Assembly (NCBI RefSeq): GCF_000787855.1
Contig: NZ_BBPQ01000031.1
Span: 15,244-79,243, forward strand
From: Streptacidiphilus anmyonensis
GTDB lineage: Bacteria > Actinomycetota > Actinomycetes > Streptomycetales > Streptomycetaceae
Length of the DNA stretch: 64,000 nucleotides
Direction of reading: 5' to 3'
The notes below the pieces were generated by a model. That model did not search any database and was not told where the DNA came from. It saw only the letters and a list, made by a program, of their open reading frames with translations. The translations under genes and the position numbers were made by a program. This document shows positions 43,921 to 51,306 of this stretch, one piece after another; position 1 is the stretch's first letter; every line of letters begins with the position of its first letter.

Positions 43921-45176
43921 ACGCCGACGTAGCCCTCGGCGAACCACTGCTGGTGGGTGCGCGAGGTGCGCAGCAGTTCGAGGCGTGAGCGGCGCAGCGC
44001 GTCGTGGAACAACGTTTCGCCGCCGACCGGTCCGGGTGGGCTGTGCAGGAGTTGGATCATCCAGTGCGAGAACTCCTGGGCCCGCCAGATGTGGTCCAGG
44101 CACCGCGCGGAGTACCGGTCGAGCCCCGCGGGGTCGCCGTGCGCGAGGTCGTCGACGAGGGCGCGCGCGAGGATCTCCGCCTCCAGCACCGCGAGGTTGG
44201 CGCCCTTGGCCGCCGACGGGCTGATCAGGCTCGCGGCGTCGCCGACGAGGAAGAGCGAACCGTGGCGCAGCGGTTCGAGCACGTCGGACTCCAGGTCGAC
44301 GACGCTCTGTTGGACGATCCGGCCCCCGCGCAGCGGACCGTAGTCCGCGGCGTGCATCCGCAGCGCGAGCTCGTCCCAGATGCGCTGCTCGGACCAGGCA
44401 CCGGCCGGTTCGCCGCGTTCGACCTGCACGTAGTAGCGGGTGACCTCGGGTGTGCGCGCCATGTGCCCGGCGAAGCCCCGGCGGTGCACGGCGTATCCGA
44501 CGGCGTCGAGGCTCGGCGGCGCCTCGGCGAGCAACCCGAGCCAGGAGACGCCGTGGTCGCGGCGGTGGCGGACCACCCCGGCCGGCAGCGAACGCCGCGC
44601 CGCCCCGTGCCGCCCGTCGCACCCGGCGACGTAGCGGCCCTGCCAGTGCCCCTGCCGCCCGTCCGCCGTGCGCACGGCGACGGACGGCCGGGCACCGTCC
44701 GCGTCGAGGACCGCGAGGGCCTCGGTCTCGAAACTCAGTCGGCCGCCCGCGTCGAGATAGTGCGTCAGCAGGTCGGTCACCAGTTCCTGCTGCGGATAGA
44801 CCGTGTGGGGCCCGCAGGGGCCGAGGCTTCCGTAGTCCAGCCGGAACCGGCCGTCCTCGGTCCGGAACTCGCAGACGGCATGCGGCTGGCCGTTCCTGCG
44901 CAGCCCCGCGGCCAGGCCGTTCTCCTCCAGGATCCGCACGGTGTTCGCGGCGAGGTACCCGGCGCGCGCCCTGCTCTGCACGTGCGCGCGGTCGGCCCGT
45001 TCCAGGACGACGCAGTCGATCCCACCGGCCTGGAGCAGATTCCCCAGCACCAGGCCGGCCGGCCCCGCGCCGAGGATCACCACGTCCGCGGTGCCGTCGG
45101 CGGTCGCGGCGTCGGCAGCGGTAGCAGCGGCGTCACGGTCGTGGGCGACTAATTGCGATCTCTGACTTTCTGACAT
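43917..45176 (-). CDS. 4-hydroxybenzoate 3-monooxygenase (PobA)-like hydroxylase
   Basis: The protein has 419 residues. After a 28-residue N-terminal tail it has GAGPAGLVLGNLLQ (FAD), then RAGYLAANTVRIL (the PobA-type RxGxL region) and GDAASLISPSAAKGAN (GD motif). The family hydroxylates para-hydroxybenzoates. The GxR and QQE (YPQQELVTD) region matches PobA-like enzymes, but the substrate could be a larger aromatic intermediate. Codon 9 is TTA, and the first dozen codons are AT-rich and include AGA, unlike the rest of the gene. There is no ribosome site. A TATGAT hexamer lies eight bases upstream. Confidence 0.88.
   Translation of the reverse strand: MSESQRSQLVAHDRDAAATAADAATADGTADVVILGAGPAGLVLGNLLQAGGIDCVVLERADRAHVQSRARAGYLAANTVRILEENGLAAGLRRNGQPHAVCEFRTEDGRFRLDYGSLGPCGPHTVYPQQELVTDLLTHYLDAGGRLSFETEALAVLDADGARPSVAVRTADGRQGHWQGRYVAGCDGRHGAARRSLPAGVVRHRRDHGVSWLGLLAEAPPSLDAVGYAVHRRGFAGHMARTPEVTRYYVQVERGEPAGAWSEQRIWDELALRMHAADYGPLRGGRIVQQSVVDLESDVLEPLRHGSLFLVGDAASLISPSAAKGANLAVLEAEILARALVDDLAHGDPAGLDRYSARCLDHIWRAQEFSHWMIQLLHSPPGPVGGETLFHDALRRSRLELLRTSRTHQQWFAEGYVGV
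45150..45152 (-). promoter_or_regulatory. TTA codon (possible bldA control)
   Basis: Codon 9 of the PobA-like gene is TTA. In Streptomyces this codon depends on the bldA tRNA and often marks developmentally timed genes. Confidence 0.8.
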
Positions 45177-45184
45177 GAAAGTGG

Positions 45185-45190
45185 ATCATA
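45185..45190 (-). promoter_or_regulatory. -10 element TATGAT for leaderless transcript
   Basis: TATGAT on the minus strand ends eight bases before the ATG. This spacing puts the transcription start within a base or two of the start codon. A clear -35 is not obvious. Confidence 0.5.
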
Positions 45191-45381
45191 AGTGGCGCAA
45201 TCTTGCAGAATTGTCGAGATTCACCCGTATGCACCCATGACGTGATGAAGCCCGCCGCGCGATCGAGCGCGACCGCGTGGACTCCCGTCGCCGTCGAGCT
45301 CTGGTGCGATGCCCCGCTCGAGAGCGCGCGCACGCGCTGCGGAGCCCGCCACCCGATCCGCGACGGCCTGGAGACCGGCCC

Positions 45382-45798
45382 TCAGCCCCCACCGGACGAT
45401 TCGCCGAAGACAGCCCTGAGCTGGTCCTCCTCCTTGACGGACAGGTCGGAGCGCATCAACTCCATGGCGTGTCCTTCGAACGCCTGCGCAACCGCGTCGA
45501 TCTCGGCATCAGCGCTCAAGAGCACCAGCGCCGAGCTCCCCGGTGTCATGTCACGCTTCACCGACTCCAGCATCGAGCCGTCGATGCCGGCCTTGCTCAG
45601 CTTCTTCGCGAGCGACGAAGCCTTGCTGCCCTCGTCGGTCACATGCTCCTGCACCTGGGGTGCCGCCGCGTACATCGGCCAGCGCAGCACCGCGACATCG
45701 CGCACGTCGATGACCTCCTGGCCGCCGAGCTGCTTGAGTCTGAGGACCGCGTCATCGGCCTCTTCCGTCCCACGGAACCGCCATGCCGTCGTTGACAT
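45382..45798 (-). CDS. DUF1269-like protein lacking the glycine-rich membrane segment
   Basis: The protein has 138 residues. N- and C-terminal segments (RLKQLGGQEVIDVRDVAVLR; MTPGSSALVLLS; MRSDLSVKEEDQLRAVF) match the DUF1269 pattern, but the central glycine-zipper hydrophobic hairpin of most members is replaced by EHVTDEGSKASSLAKKLSKA. It is therefore probably soluble. The ATG at 45798 has AAGGAG eight bases upstream. Confidence 0.7.
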   Translation of the reverse strand: MSTTAWRFRGTEEADDAVLRLKQLGGQEVIDVRDVAVLRWPMYAAAPQVQEHVTDEGSKASSLAKKLSKAGIDGSMLESVKRDMTPGSSALVLLSADAEIDAVAQAFEGHAMELMRSDLSVKEEDQLRAVFGESSGGG

Positions 45799-46249
45799 CG
45801 ATGCACTCCTTCCGACAGGTGTGGCAGCACCCGCTGGAGGCACACGGATCACTCTCCGTCGCGAGTGTCCGCAGCCGCCTGACGGGCGGCGTCCGCTCCG
45901 GGCGGGGCGGCCGCAGGCCATCCCGCGGGCTCCTCAGTTCTCGCCCATCCAGGCTAACCCGATCCACCTGAGGATTCACCCGAGACCGTCCGCGCGACCG
46001 GGGCGGCCCCCGGGATCCCGCCCACCTGCGGCGCGCCCCGGCTCGGCGGCCCACCGCAGGCCCACTCCCGACCCTGCCGGCACGGTCGGCACTGCCGCGC
46101 CATCGGTGGCCGTGGATCAATCGGGTGAGGCTTCGCGGTTCGGGGTGGAGTGTTCGCGGATGTCCGCGCGGGCGGCGCATACGCTGCGGAAGCGGCCCCG
46201 AGGATGCCTTCCCGGGGAGGGCCCGGAGGCGGCGAGAAGGGGCGATCGG
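45799..46249. other. 451-base intergenic region
   Basis: This region lies between divergent DUF1269-like and serine-hydrolase genes. It holds GC-rich sequence with coding-like frames in both directions, but none with a convincing start or recognisable product. It must contain the promoters of both genes; I cannot place them. Confidence 0.5.
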
Positions 46250-47827
46250 GTGGATCTCAGCTCCGCCAAGGTGCGCACATCGACCCCGGCGACGCGCAGG
46301 ACGGTACTGCGGGCGCTGATGGCGGGTGGACTGTCGGCCGGGCTGAGCGCCTGGCCGGCGACTGCTGCCCGGGCGGCGGATCCGGTCGGCGGATGGGCGT
46401 CGTTCGCGGACCAGGTGAGGGCCGAGTTCAAGGCGATGGGCCTCGTCGGTGCGGCGGTGGCCGTGGTCAGCAGCGACCGGGTCCTGCTCACCCTGCCGCT
46501 CGGTGTGCGGGATCTGGGGACCCGGGCGCCGGTCTCGCCGTCGACGCGGTTCCTGGTCGCCTCGACGACCAAGTCGATGACCTCGCTGCTCGTGGCCACC
46601 TACGTCGACCAGCACCGGCTGGCGTGGGACCAGCGCGTGGTCGACGCCTGGCCGGGTTTCCGGGCGCCCACCGACGAGCTGACGCACACCCTGAGAGTCC
46701 GCGACCTGCTCGGCATGGCCACCGGAATCGACGAACCGCCGGCTCTCTCCGGTCTGCACGAAGGCGATCCGACAGCCCCTCAACTGCTCCAGTCCCTCGT
46801 CAATCTCCCGGTGAAGGCACCGCCCGACACCACCTTCCTCTACAACAACACCGTGTATTCCGCGGGCGGCTACCTGCCGCTGCTCCACTCCGGGCTGTCC
46901 GGCGACGACCTGACCGGCCTGACCGGCCGGTTCGCCAACGAGATGCGGGACCGGGTCTACGGGCCGGTCGGCATGACCGGGGCCCGGATCGCCGACGATC
47001 CGCGCGGGCTCGTCGGCGACTTCATGCGCGGCTACGGACCGGACCTCACCGGCGCCAACAAGGCGCTCGCGTACGGACCGGTCGGCAGCTACGCGCCGGC
47101 GGGCGGCACCCTCGCCTCACTCGACGACATGGCCGCCTACGTCCGCATGCAGCTGCGGCATGGCGTCTCCGTCAACGGCCACCGGGTGGTGTCGACGAGG
47201 AACCTCGCCGAGTGCTGGAAGCCGCACATCCCCGTCCCCGTGTCACCAGATCTCGACCCCGACGCCACGTCCTCCGGATACGCGATGGGCTGGATCCACA
47301 ACCGCTACCGCGACGGGACGTCGCTGATCTGGCACAACGGCGGCATCGACGGCTTCACCTCGTTCATCGGCTTCCTGCCGCAGCACGACCTCGGGCTGGT
47401 CGTGCTCAACGCGATGAACCCGACCGTGACCGGCCCCCTGTTCTACCTCTACGTCCTCAACCTGCTGCTGAGCGAGCGGTTCGGGCTCAACGACGGCGTC
47501 CCGGCCAGGATCCACGCCCAGTACCTGGCCGCTCTGGAAGGCCTGCGCGCACTGGGCCGCCGGACCCGACCCACCGACCCGGCGACCACCGCGCCGTACC
47601 TGGGCTTCTACGAAGCCGGCTACCGGCTCACCCGGGACGGCCACCACCTCGACCTCCGCCTCGGCCCACGGACCATGCCCCTCGCCGTCCTGCCGGACGG
47701 CACCTACGCGGTGACCGGCGGGCTGATGGTGGAGAACAAGGTCCGCCTGACCCGGGACTCCGACGGCACCCCGCGCCTCGAGGTGGTCGGGTTCGAGACG
47801 GTCCGCCGCACGGTCGGTCGGTCGTAG
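46250..47827 (+). CDS. secreted serine hydrolase, beta-lactamase/DD-peptidase-like (class C family)
   Basis: The protein has 525 residues. A Tat-like signal (ATRRTVLRALMAGGLSAGLSA) precedes the PF00144 fold. Catalytic Ser105-x-x-Lys108 (STTK), a Tyr-containing YSAGG (second motif) and WHNGG (third motif) are visible. A C-terminal extension of about 110 residues includes a beta-barrel-like region. Such proteins are DD-peptidases, esterases or D-aminopeptidases rather than true beta-lactamases. The GTG at 46250 has AAGGGG upstream. Confidence 0.87.
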   Translation: MDLSSAKVRTSTPATRRTVLRALMAGGLSAGLSAWPATAARAADPVGGWASFADQVRAEFKAMGLVGAAVAVVSSDRVLLTLPLGVRDLGTRAPVSPSTRFLVASTTKSMTSLLVATYVDQHRLAWDQRVVDAWPGFRAPTDELTHTLRVRDLLGMATGIDEPPALSGLHEGDPTAPQLLQSLVNLPVKAPPDTTFLYNNTVYSAGGYLPLLHSGLSGDDLTGLTGRFANEMRDRVYGPVGMTGARIADDPRGLVGDFMRGYGPDLTGANKALAYGPVGSYAPAGGTLASLDDMAAYVRMQLRHGVSVNGHRVVSTRNLAECWKPHIPVPVSPDLDPDATSSGYAMGWIHNRYRDGTSLIWHNGGIDGFTSFIGFLPQHDLGLVVLNAMNPTVTGPLFYLYVLNLLLSERFGLNDGVPARIHAQYLAALEGLRALGRRTRPTDPATTAPYLGFYEAGYRLTRDGHHLDLRLGPRTMPLAVLPDGTYAVTGGLMVENKVRLTRDSDGTPRLEVVGFETVRRTVGRS

Positions 47828-47856
47828 CCGCCGACCGGGGCGGGCAGGGTAGACCC

Positions 47857-48456
47857 GTGATCGGCTACTGGAACCCGCTGCCCACGGCTCGGCGAGTGGT
47901 GGAGGACCTCGGGGAGCATGCGGAGCAGCTCTTCACGGGTGCGTGGGAGCAACGGAACTGGCGCAACGTTCCGGGCCCTTTCTACGCCGGCGACACCGAC
48001 AGCATGGCCACCGGGCGCCTGGACGCTCCAGATCACATCGCCTACGACGACGAGCTGGGCGGCGGTTTCGGCTCCGAGTTCATCTACCGCCAACCGGTCG
48101 ACGAGCACGAGACCACGGCCGTGATCCACGGTTGCCGGATGGAGTTGTACCGAGGGTACAACTGGGACGGTGACGACCACTGGACGGTCGAAGCCGTCCG
48201 CGACTGGTGGCGGGACCGGGGCCGCGTCCGGGAATGGGCTGTCGCCACAGGGGCCGAGTGGGGCGCGGACGCCCACCCCCAGTGGGGCTTCAATGCCGAC
48301 CCTCGCTACCTCGGCCACTATCACGATGCGGCTCAAGGGCATCGCGACTTCGTCGCCTACATCGACGGCGGGCTGGAGGCCTACCTGCGTGGCTACCTCT
48401 TCTGGCTCGATCACCGACGTGAGCCGATCAACGGCGAAGCCCTTCCCCGCCTCTGA
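47857..48456 (+). CDS. conserved protein of unknown function
   Basis: The protein has 199 residues, is acidic, and is rich in Trp, Tyr, Gly and Asp. Segments such as GDTDSMATGRLDAPDHIAYDD, WDGDDHWTVEAVRDWWRDRG and HDAAQGHRDFVAYIDGGLEA look well conserved. No family is recognised. The GTG at 47857 has AGGG seven bases upstream and begins 29 bases after the serine hydrolase stop, so the two may be co-transcribed. Confidence 0.6.
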   Translation: MIGYWNPLPTARRVVEDLGEHAEQLFTGAWEQRNWRNVPGPFYAGDTDSMATGRLDAPDHIAYDDELGGGFGSEFIYRQPVDEHETTAVIHGCRMELYRGYNWDGDDHWTVEAVRDWWRDRGRVREWAVATGAEWGADAHPQWGFNADPRYLGHYHDAAQGHRDFVAYIDGGLEAYLRGYLFWLDHRREPINGEALPRL

Positions 48457-48505
48457 AGGCGGTGGGCTGCCGGCCGGCCCTGGTTGTCGAGGCGGCAGGG
48501 GGCGG

Positions 48506-48895
48506 TCAGGCGTCAGGGTCGACATCGGGGTGCGTGAAGCGGAGGGGCTTGCCCAGCGACCGGGCGTAGGCGATCTCGGCTCGGGTGCTGTCTCCGACGT
48601 AGTCGCCGACTACGAGCACCTCGTCAGCGAGCCGGATCTTCGCCCGGTGCAGATCGTCGAGTCGAACCTTCAGCGCCTCGGCCTCGGCGGGATCGGACCA
48701 GAGTTCGTGCGGCGACTTCACGTCGCAGCCCGGTTTGACGACGATCTTTCCGGCTGTGGTCTCCCGCAGATCGGCCTCGTTCATCTCGGTCATGAAGCGG
48801 GTGGAGCCGCAGATCACGACGATACGTGGGAGGCTCATCAGCTTCTTCGCGTCGGCGAGCTTCTCCTCGGGGGTGAGCGGTTGCGGGTGTGGCAC
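48506..48895 (-). CDS. DUF4406/nucleoside deoxyribosyltransferase-fold protein
   Basis: The protein has 129 residues. IVVICGSTRF near the N terminus and later DSTRAEIAYARSLGKPLRF are motifs of the phage-type DUF4406 and nucleoside 2-deoxyribosyltransferase fold. It probably binds a nucleotide or sugar. The GTG start has GGAGGAACCA upstream. It is often encoded in mobile or phage-linked islands, but no phage genes are visible here. Confidence 0.7.
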   Translation of the reverse strand: MPHPQPLTPEEKLADAKKLMSLPRIVVICGSTRFMTEMNEADLRETTAGKIVVKPGCDVKSPHELWSDPAEAEALKVRLDDLHRAKIRLADEVLVVGDYVGDSTRAEIAYARSLGKPLRFTHPDVDPDA

Positions 48896-48962
48896 TGGTT
48901 CCTCCTGGTGGTCCGGTCCAAGGGGTGCCCTGCGGAGACGAGCACGAGGGTATCCAAGATCG

Positions 48963-49462
48963 TTAGGTCAGGCGGTTCCGGAGCCAGGGGGCCTGCTCGG
49001 CGCGGTTGCCGCCGCCGTCGCCCACGACGACGTAGGCCAGCGCCTCAGCGAAGGTTGAACCCAGTACCCAGACAGACATCGGCCCCACGGCAAGGACGCG
49101 CCCGCTCTCCGCGACATAGGTCCTGAACTGCACCGACCACATGCCCAAAGGGCTGTGGTTCTCGCCGAACCGGCGCGCCAGCCTCGATGCCTCCCCCGCG
49201 CTGTCGATGCAGGCGTCCACCGGGTCCACATGCAGGCGGGAGGCAGGGACGCGTTCAGGGCGGCTCGCGATCGTCAGTCCCCCCGAACTCGGCCCAGATC
49301 CCGATCGCGGTGTCGTTGAGCGTGAGTCCAGCCGCTCTCAACTGCCGTTCCCACGCTGCCGTGGGGATCAGCCGGCCTGCCGTCCACCCGGCACTGGTCA
49401 GCACGTCCAGTACCGCTGCCGACTCGCACCCCGTCCTTGATCCACTCAGGTGTTCTATCCAC
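48963..49462 (-). pseudogene. SUKH-3-like gene with two apparent +1 frameshifts
   Basis: Read in three frames, the region encodes one coherent SUKH-3-type protein of about 166 residues. It starts at GTG 49462, with GGAGGAAGGAG just upstream, as MDRTPEWIKDG. After a G run (49429-49432) it continues in the next frame as CESAAVLDVLTSAGWTAGRL, WERQLRAAGL and IWAEFGG. After a second G run (49279-49284) it continues in the third frame as SPLGMWSVQFRTYVAE and VWVLGSTFAEALAYVV, then a stop. Each shift is explained by one extra G. SUKH proteins often act as immunity partners of toxins. The gene is therefore decayed, or the homopolymer lengths are sequencing errors. Confidence 0.6.
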
Positions 49463-49612
49463 CTGCTCCTTCCTCCCGACCGGACCTGCCGGTGGGCATT
49501 CTGCCGGATGCCCACCGGTTGCCACCTCCCGAAATCCGTTGGACCCACCGACGGGAGCGCACCGTAGGGTTCGGGGCGCGGAGACGCGGTCGGCGGCGAA
49601 AGGGAACGGTGG

Positions 49613-50167
49613 ATGGCGGGACTGTACGGGATCTGGCAGCGCGCGGAGGTGTCGCGCCGGCTCGACGTGTTGTCGGGGTTCGTGGCGATGTGCGTGGCGG
49701 GTGACGACGACGCACGCCGCCGCCTCGCCCGACTGGTCGCCGGCGCGGACGCGGCCCTCTCCGCCTCACCGCCGGATCTGGAGGTCGCCTCGCAGCACCT
49801 GGACGAACTCGTCTGGTGGGCGGACACGGAGTGGGCCGATCACCCCTACCGTCCGGTGGAACCCCGTCCTGACGAGGCCGACCGGCAGACACGTGACTAC
49901 GCCAAGGACCTCCGGCACGCGGCACTCCCGGTCGGCGTCCGGGACGAGATGGGCCGCGTCGAACTCCACCTCGAGGTGCGGTTCCTGGCCTTGTGCCGGC
50001 AACCGGGGCTGGACTGCCGGACCCGCCAGGACGTCTTCTACGTCGCCGGACGTGCCGCGATGGCCCTCGACCTCGGGCACTGGGACGTGGCCGAGCGGGA
50101 GATCCGGCGCATGGAACAGGTCGGTTCCGTGGAGCCGCCACACGAGGGCCTGCCACTGCCTGCCTGA
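49613..50167 (+). CDS. unknown acidic protein
   Basis: The protein has 184 residues, acidic and helix-rich with no signal or membrane segment. It begins MAGLYGIWQRAEVSRRL and includes VELHLEVRFLALCRQPGLDC. I do not recognise it. AAGGG precedes the ATG at about nine bases. Confidence 0.55.
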   Translation: MAGLYGIWQRAEVSRRLDVLSGFVAMCVAGDDDARRRLARLVAGADAALSASPPDLEVASQHLDELVWWADTEWADHPYRPVEPRPDEADRQTRDYAKDLRHAALPVGVRDEMGRVELHLEVRFLALCRQPGLDCRTRQDVFYVAGRAAMALDLGHWDVAEREIRRMEQVGSVEPPHEGLPLPA

Positions 50168-50314
50168 GACCGCGGCACAAAGGCTCTGCGGGCCACGGCG
50201 AAGCGTTCCGGGGAACTGTCCGCGGCGGCCGGTTCGGGAAGAACTCGCAGGTCCGTGTACCGAAAGGTGATCGAGTTGTGACCGCCCGAGATCCGGCGCG
50301 GTCCGTGTGATCAC

Positions 50315-50320
50315 TACGGT
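50315..50320 (+). promoter_or_regulatory. possible -10 element TACGGT of leaderless transcript
   Basis: TACGGT ends eight bases before the ATG of the membrane-anchored protein, which lacks a ribosome site. Confidence 0.3.
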
Positions 50321-50328
50321 ATGACGCT

Positions 50329-51141
50329 ATGCACGACGGTGACCCGACCTCAGACCAGAACCAGCCAGACGGCGACCAGCACTGGAACGTCACGCTCGAC
50401 GACGAATTCGTGAAGGCTGCGACCATCGTCGAAGGCCCCTGGCGGGGCTCCGGCCCCGACGGTGACGCCCAGCCCAAGCGGGTCTGGCCCCGCAACCTCG
50501 CGCTGGCCCTTGCCGCCGCCGCGCTGACCTTCGTCGTGTTCAAGGTCGTCCAGCCCGCGCCGGACAACACAGGCAGCCGGTCCGGTGGCACCTCCACCGC
50601 GACGGCTTCCCCGACCGTCGCGGCCGCCGCGGACCGCCCCCAGATCCCGCTGGCCCAGGCATTCCCCGCGGAGGTGACCGCGGGAGGCGCGGTCTACACG
50701 AAGGTCGGGGCCGCCACCATGGCCTCCTGCACTCAGCCGGACTCGGTGGGCCCCCGGCTCATTGCCATGATCAAGGAGGGCAAGGGTTGCGTGGGCGAGC
50801 AGATCGCGCTGTACAAGGACAAGCAGGACGATCAGTTCAATCTGGCGATCTTCACCATGAAGGACCCGCAGGACACGGTCCGTCTGGTCACCGAACTCAC
50901 CATGGCGTTCGACGACTTCGAGGTGGGAGCGCAGGCTCCGCCACCGGCCTCCGGACTGCGCACCCTGCCTCAGGACAGCACCATGGTCCAGGCGTTCATC
51001 GGCGACGGACGGGCGATGGTCGCCGCGCTCGGCCAGTGGTCGGACGGACGCGCCACCGGTCTTCCGGCGCTCGAGGACCGCGTCAGCGCCCTGCAGGAAG
51101 CCATCGGCAAGAACGTCACCGCATACGAATCCCACCGCTGA
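50329..51141 (+). CDS. membrane-anchored protein of unknown function
   Basis: The protein has 270 residues. An acidic N-terminal 50 residues is followed by one membrane segment (NLALALAAAALTFVVFKVV, about 61-79), a Ser/Thr/Ala linker and an extracytoplasmic domain from about residue 110. One Cys pair is present (ASCTQPD and KGCVGEQ). The topology is type II. The family is not recognised; actinobacterial proteins with this layout often have roles at the envelope. No ribosome site is seen. Confidence 0.65.
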   Translation: MHDGDPTSDQNQPDGDQHWNVTLDDEFVKAATIVEGPWRGSGPDGDAQPKRVWPRNLALALAAAALTFVVFKVVQPAPDNTGSRSGGTSTATASPTVAAAADRPQIPLAQAFPAEVTAGGAVYTKVGAATMASCTQPDSVGPRLIAMIKEGKGCVGEQIALYKDKQDDQFNLAIFTMKDPQDTVRLVTELTMAFDDFEVGAQAPPPASGLRTLPQDSTMVQAFIGDGRAMVAALGQWSDGRATGLPALEDRVSALQEAIGKNVTAYESHR

Positions 51142-51245
51142 GCAGGGCGGAGCCCGGATCGTGCGCCCTCGTGTGCTGAGGCGGCTCCGCGAGCTGCCGT
51201 AGGCCCTTACCCGGCTCGCCGGAGCCGGTCCGGGTCGAAGCCCGT

Positions 51246-51291
51246 GGCGAGGGCACGGCCGAGGAGTTTCACGTCCCTCGGCCTCCTCGCC
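51246..51291. terminator. two-part stem-loop between convergent genes
   Basis: Inner arms GGCCGAGG (51257-51264) and CCTCGGCC (51276-51283) and outer arms GGCGAGG (51246-51252) and CCTCGCC (51285-51291) build a nested hairpin. Confidence 0.55.
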
Positions 51292-51306
51292 CCGTCGCCA
51301 CCGGGG

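Noticed and set aside
46150..47856. N-terminal part of a frame that continues into the gene at 47857
   Set aside because: This part is an out-of-frame shadow of the serine hydrolase; the true gene begins at the GTG at 47857.
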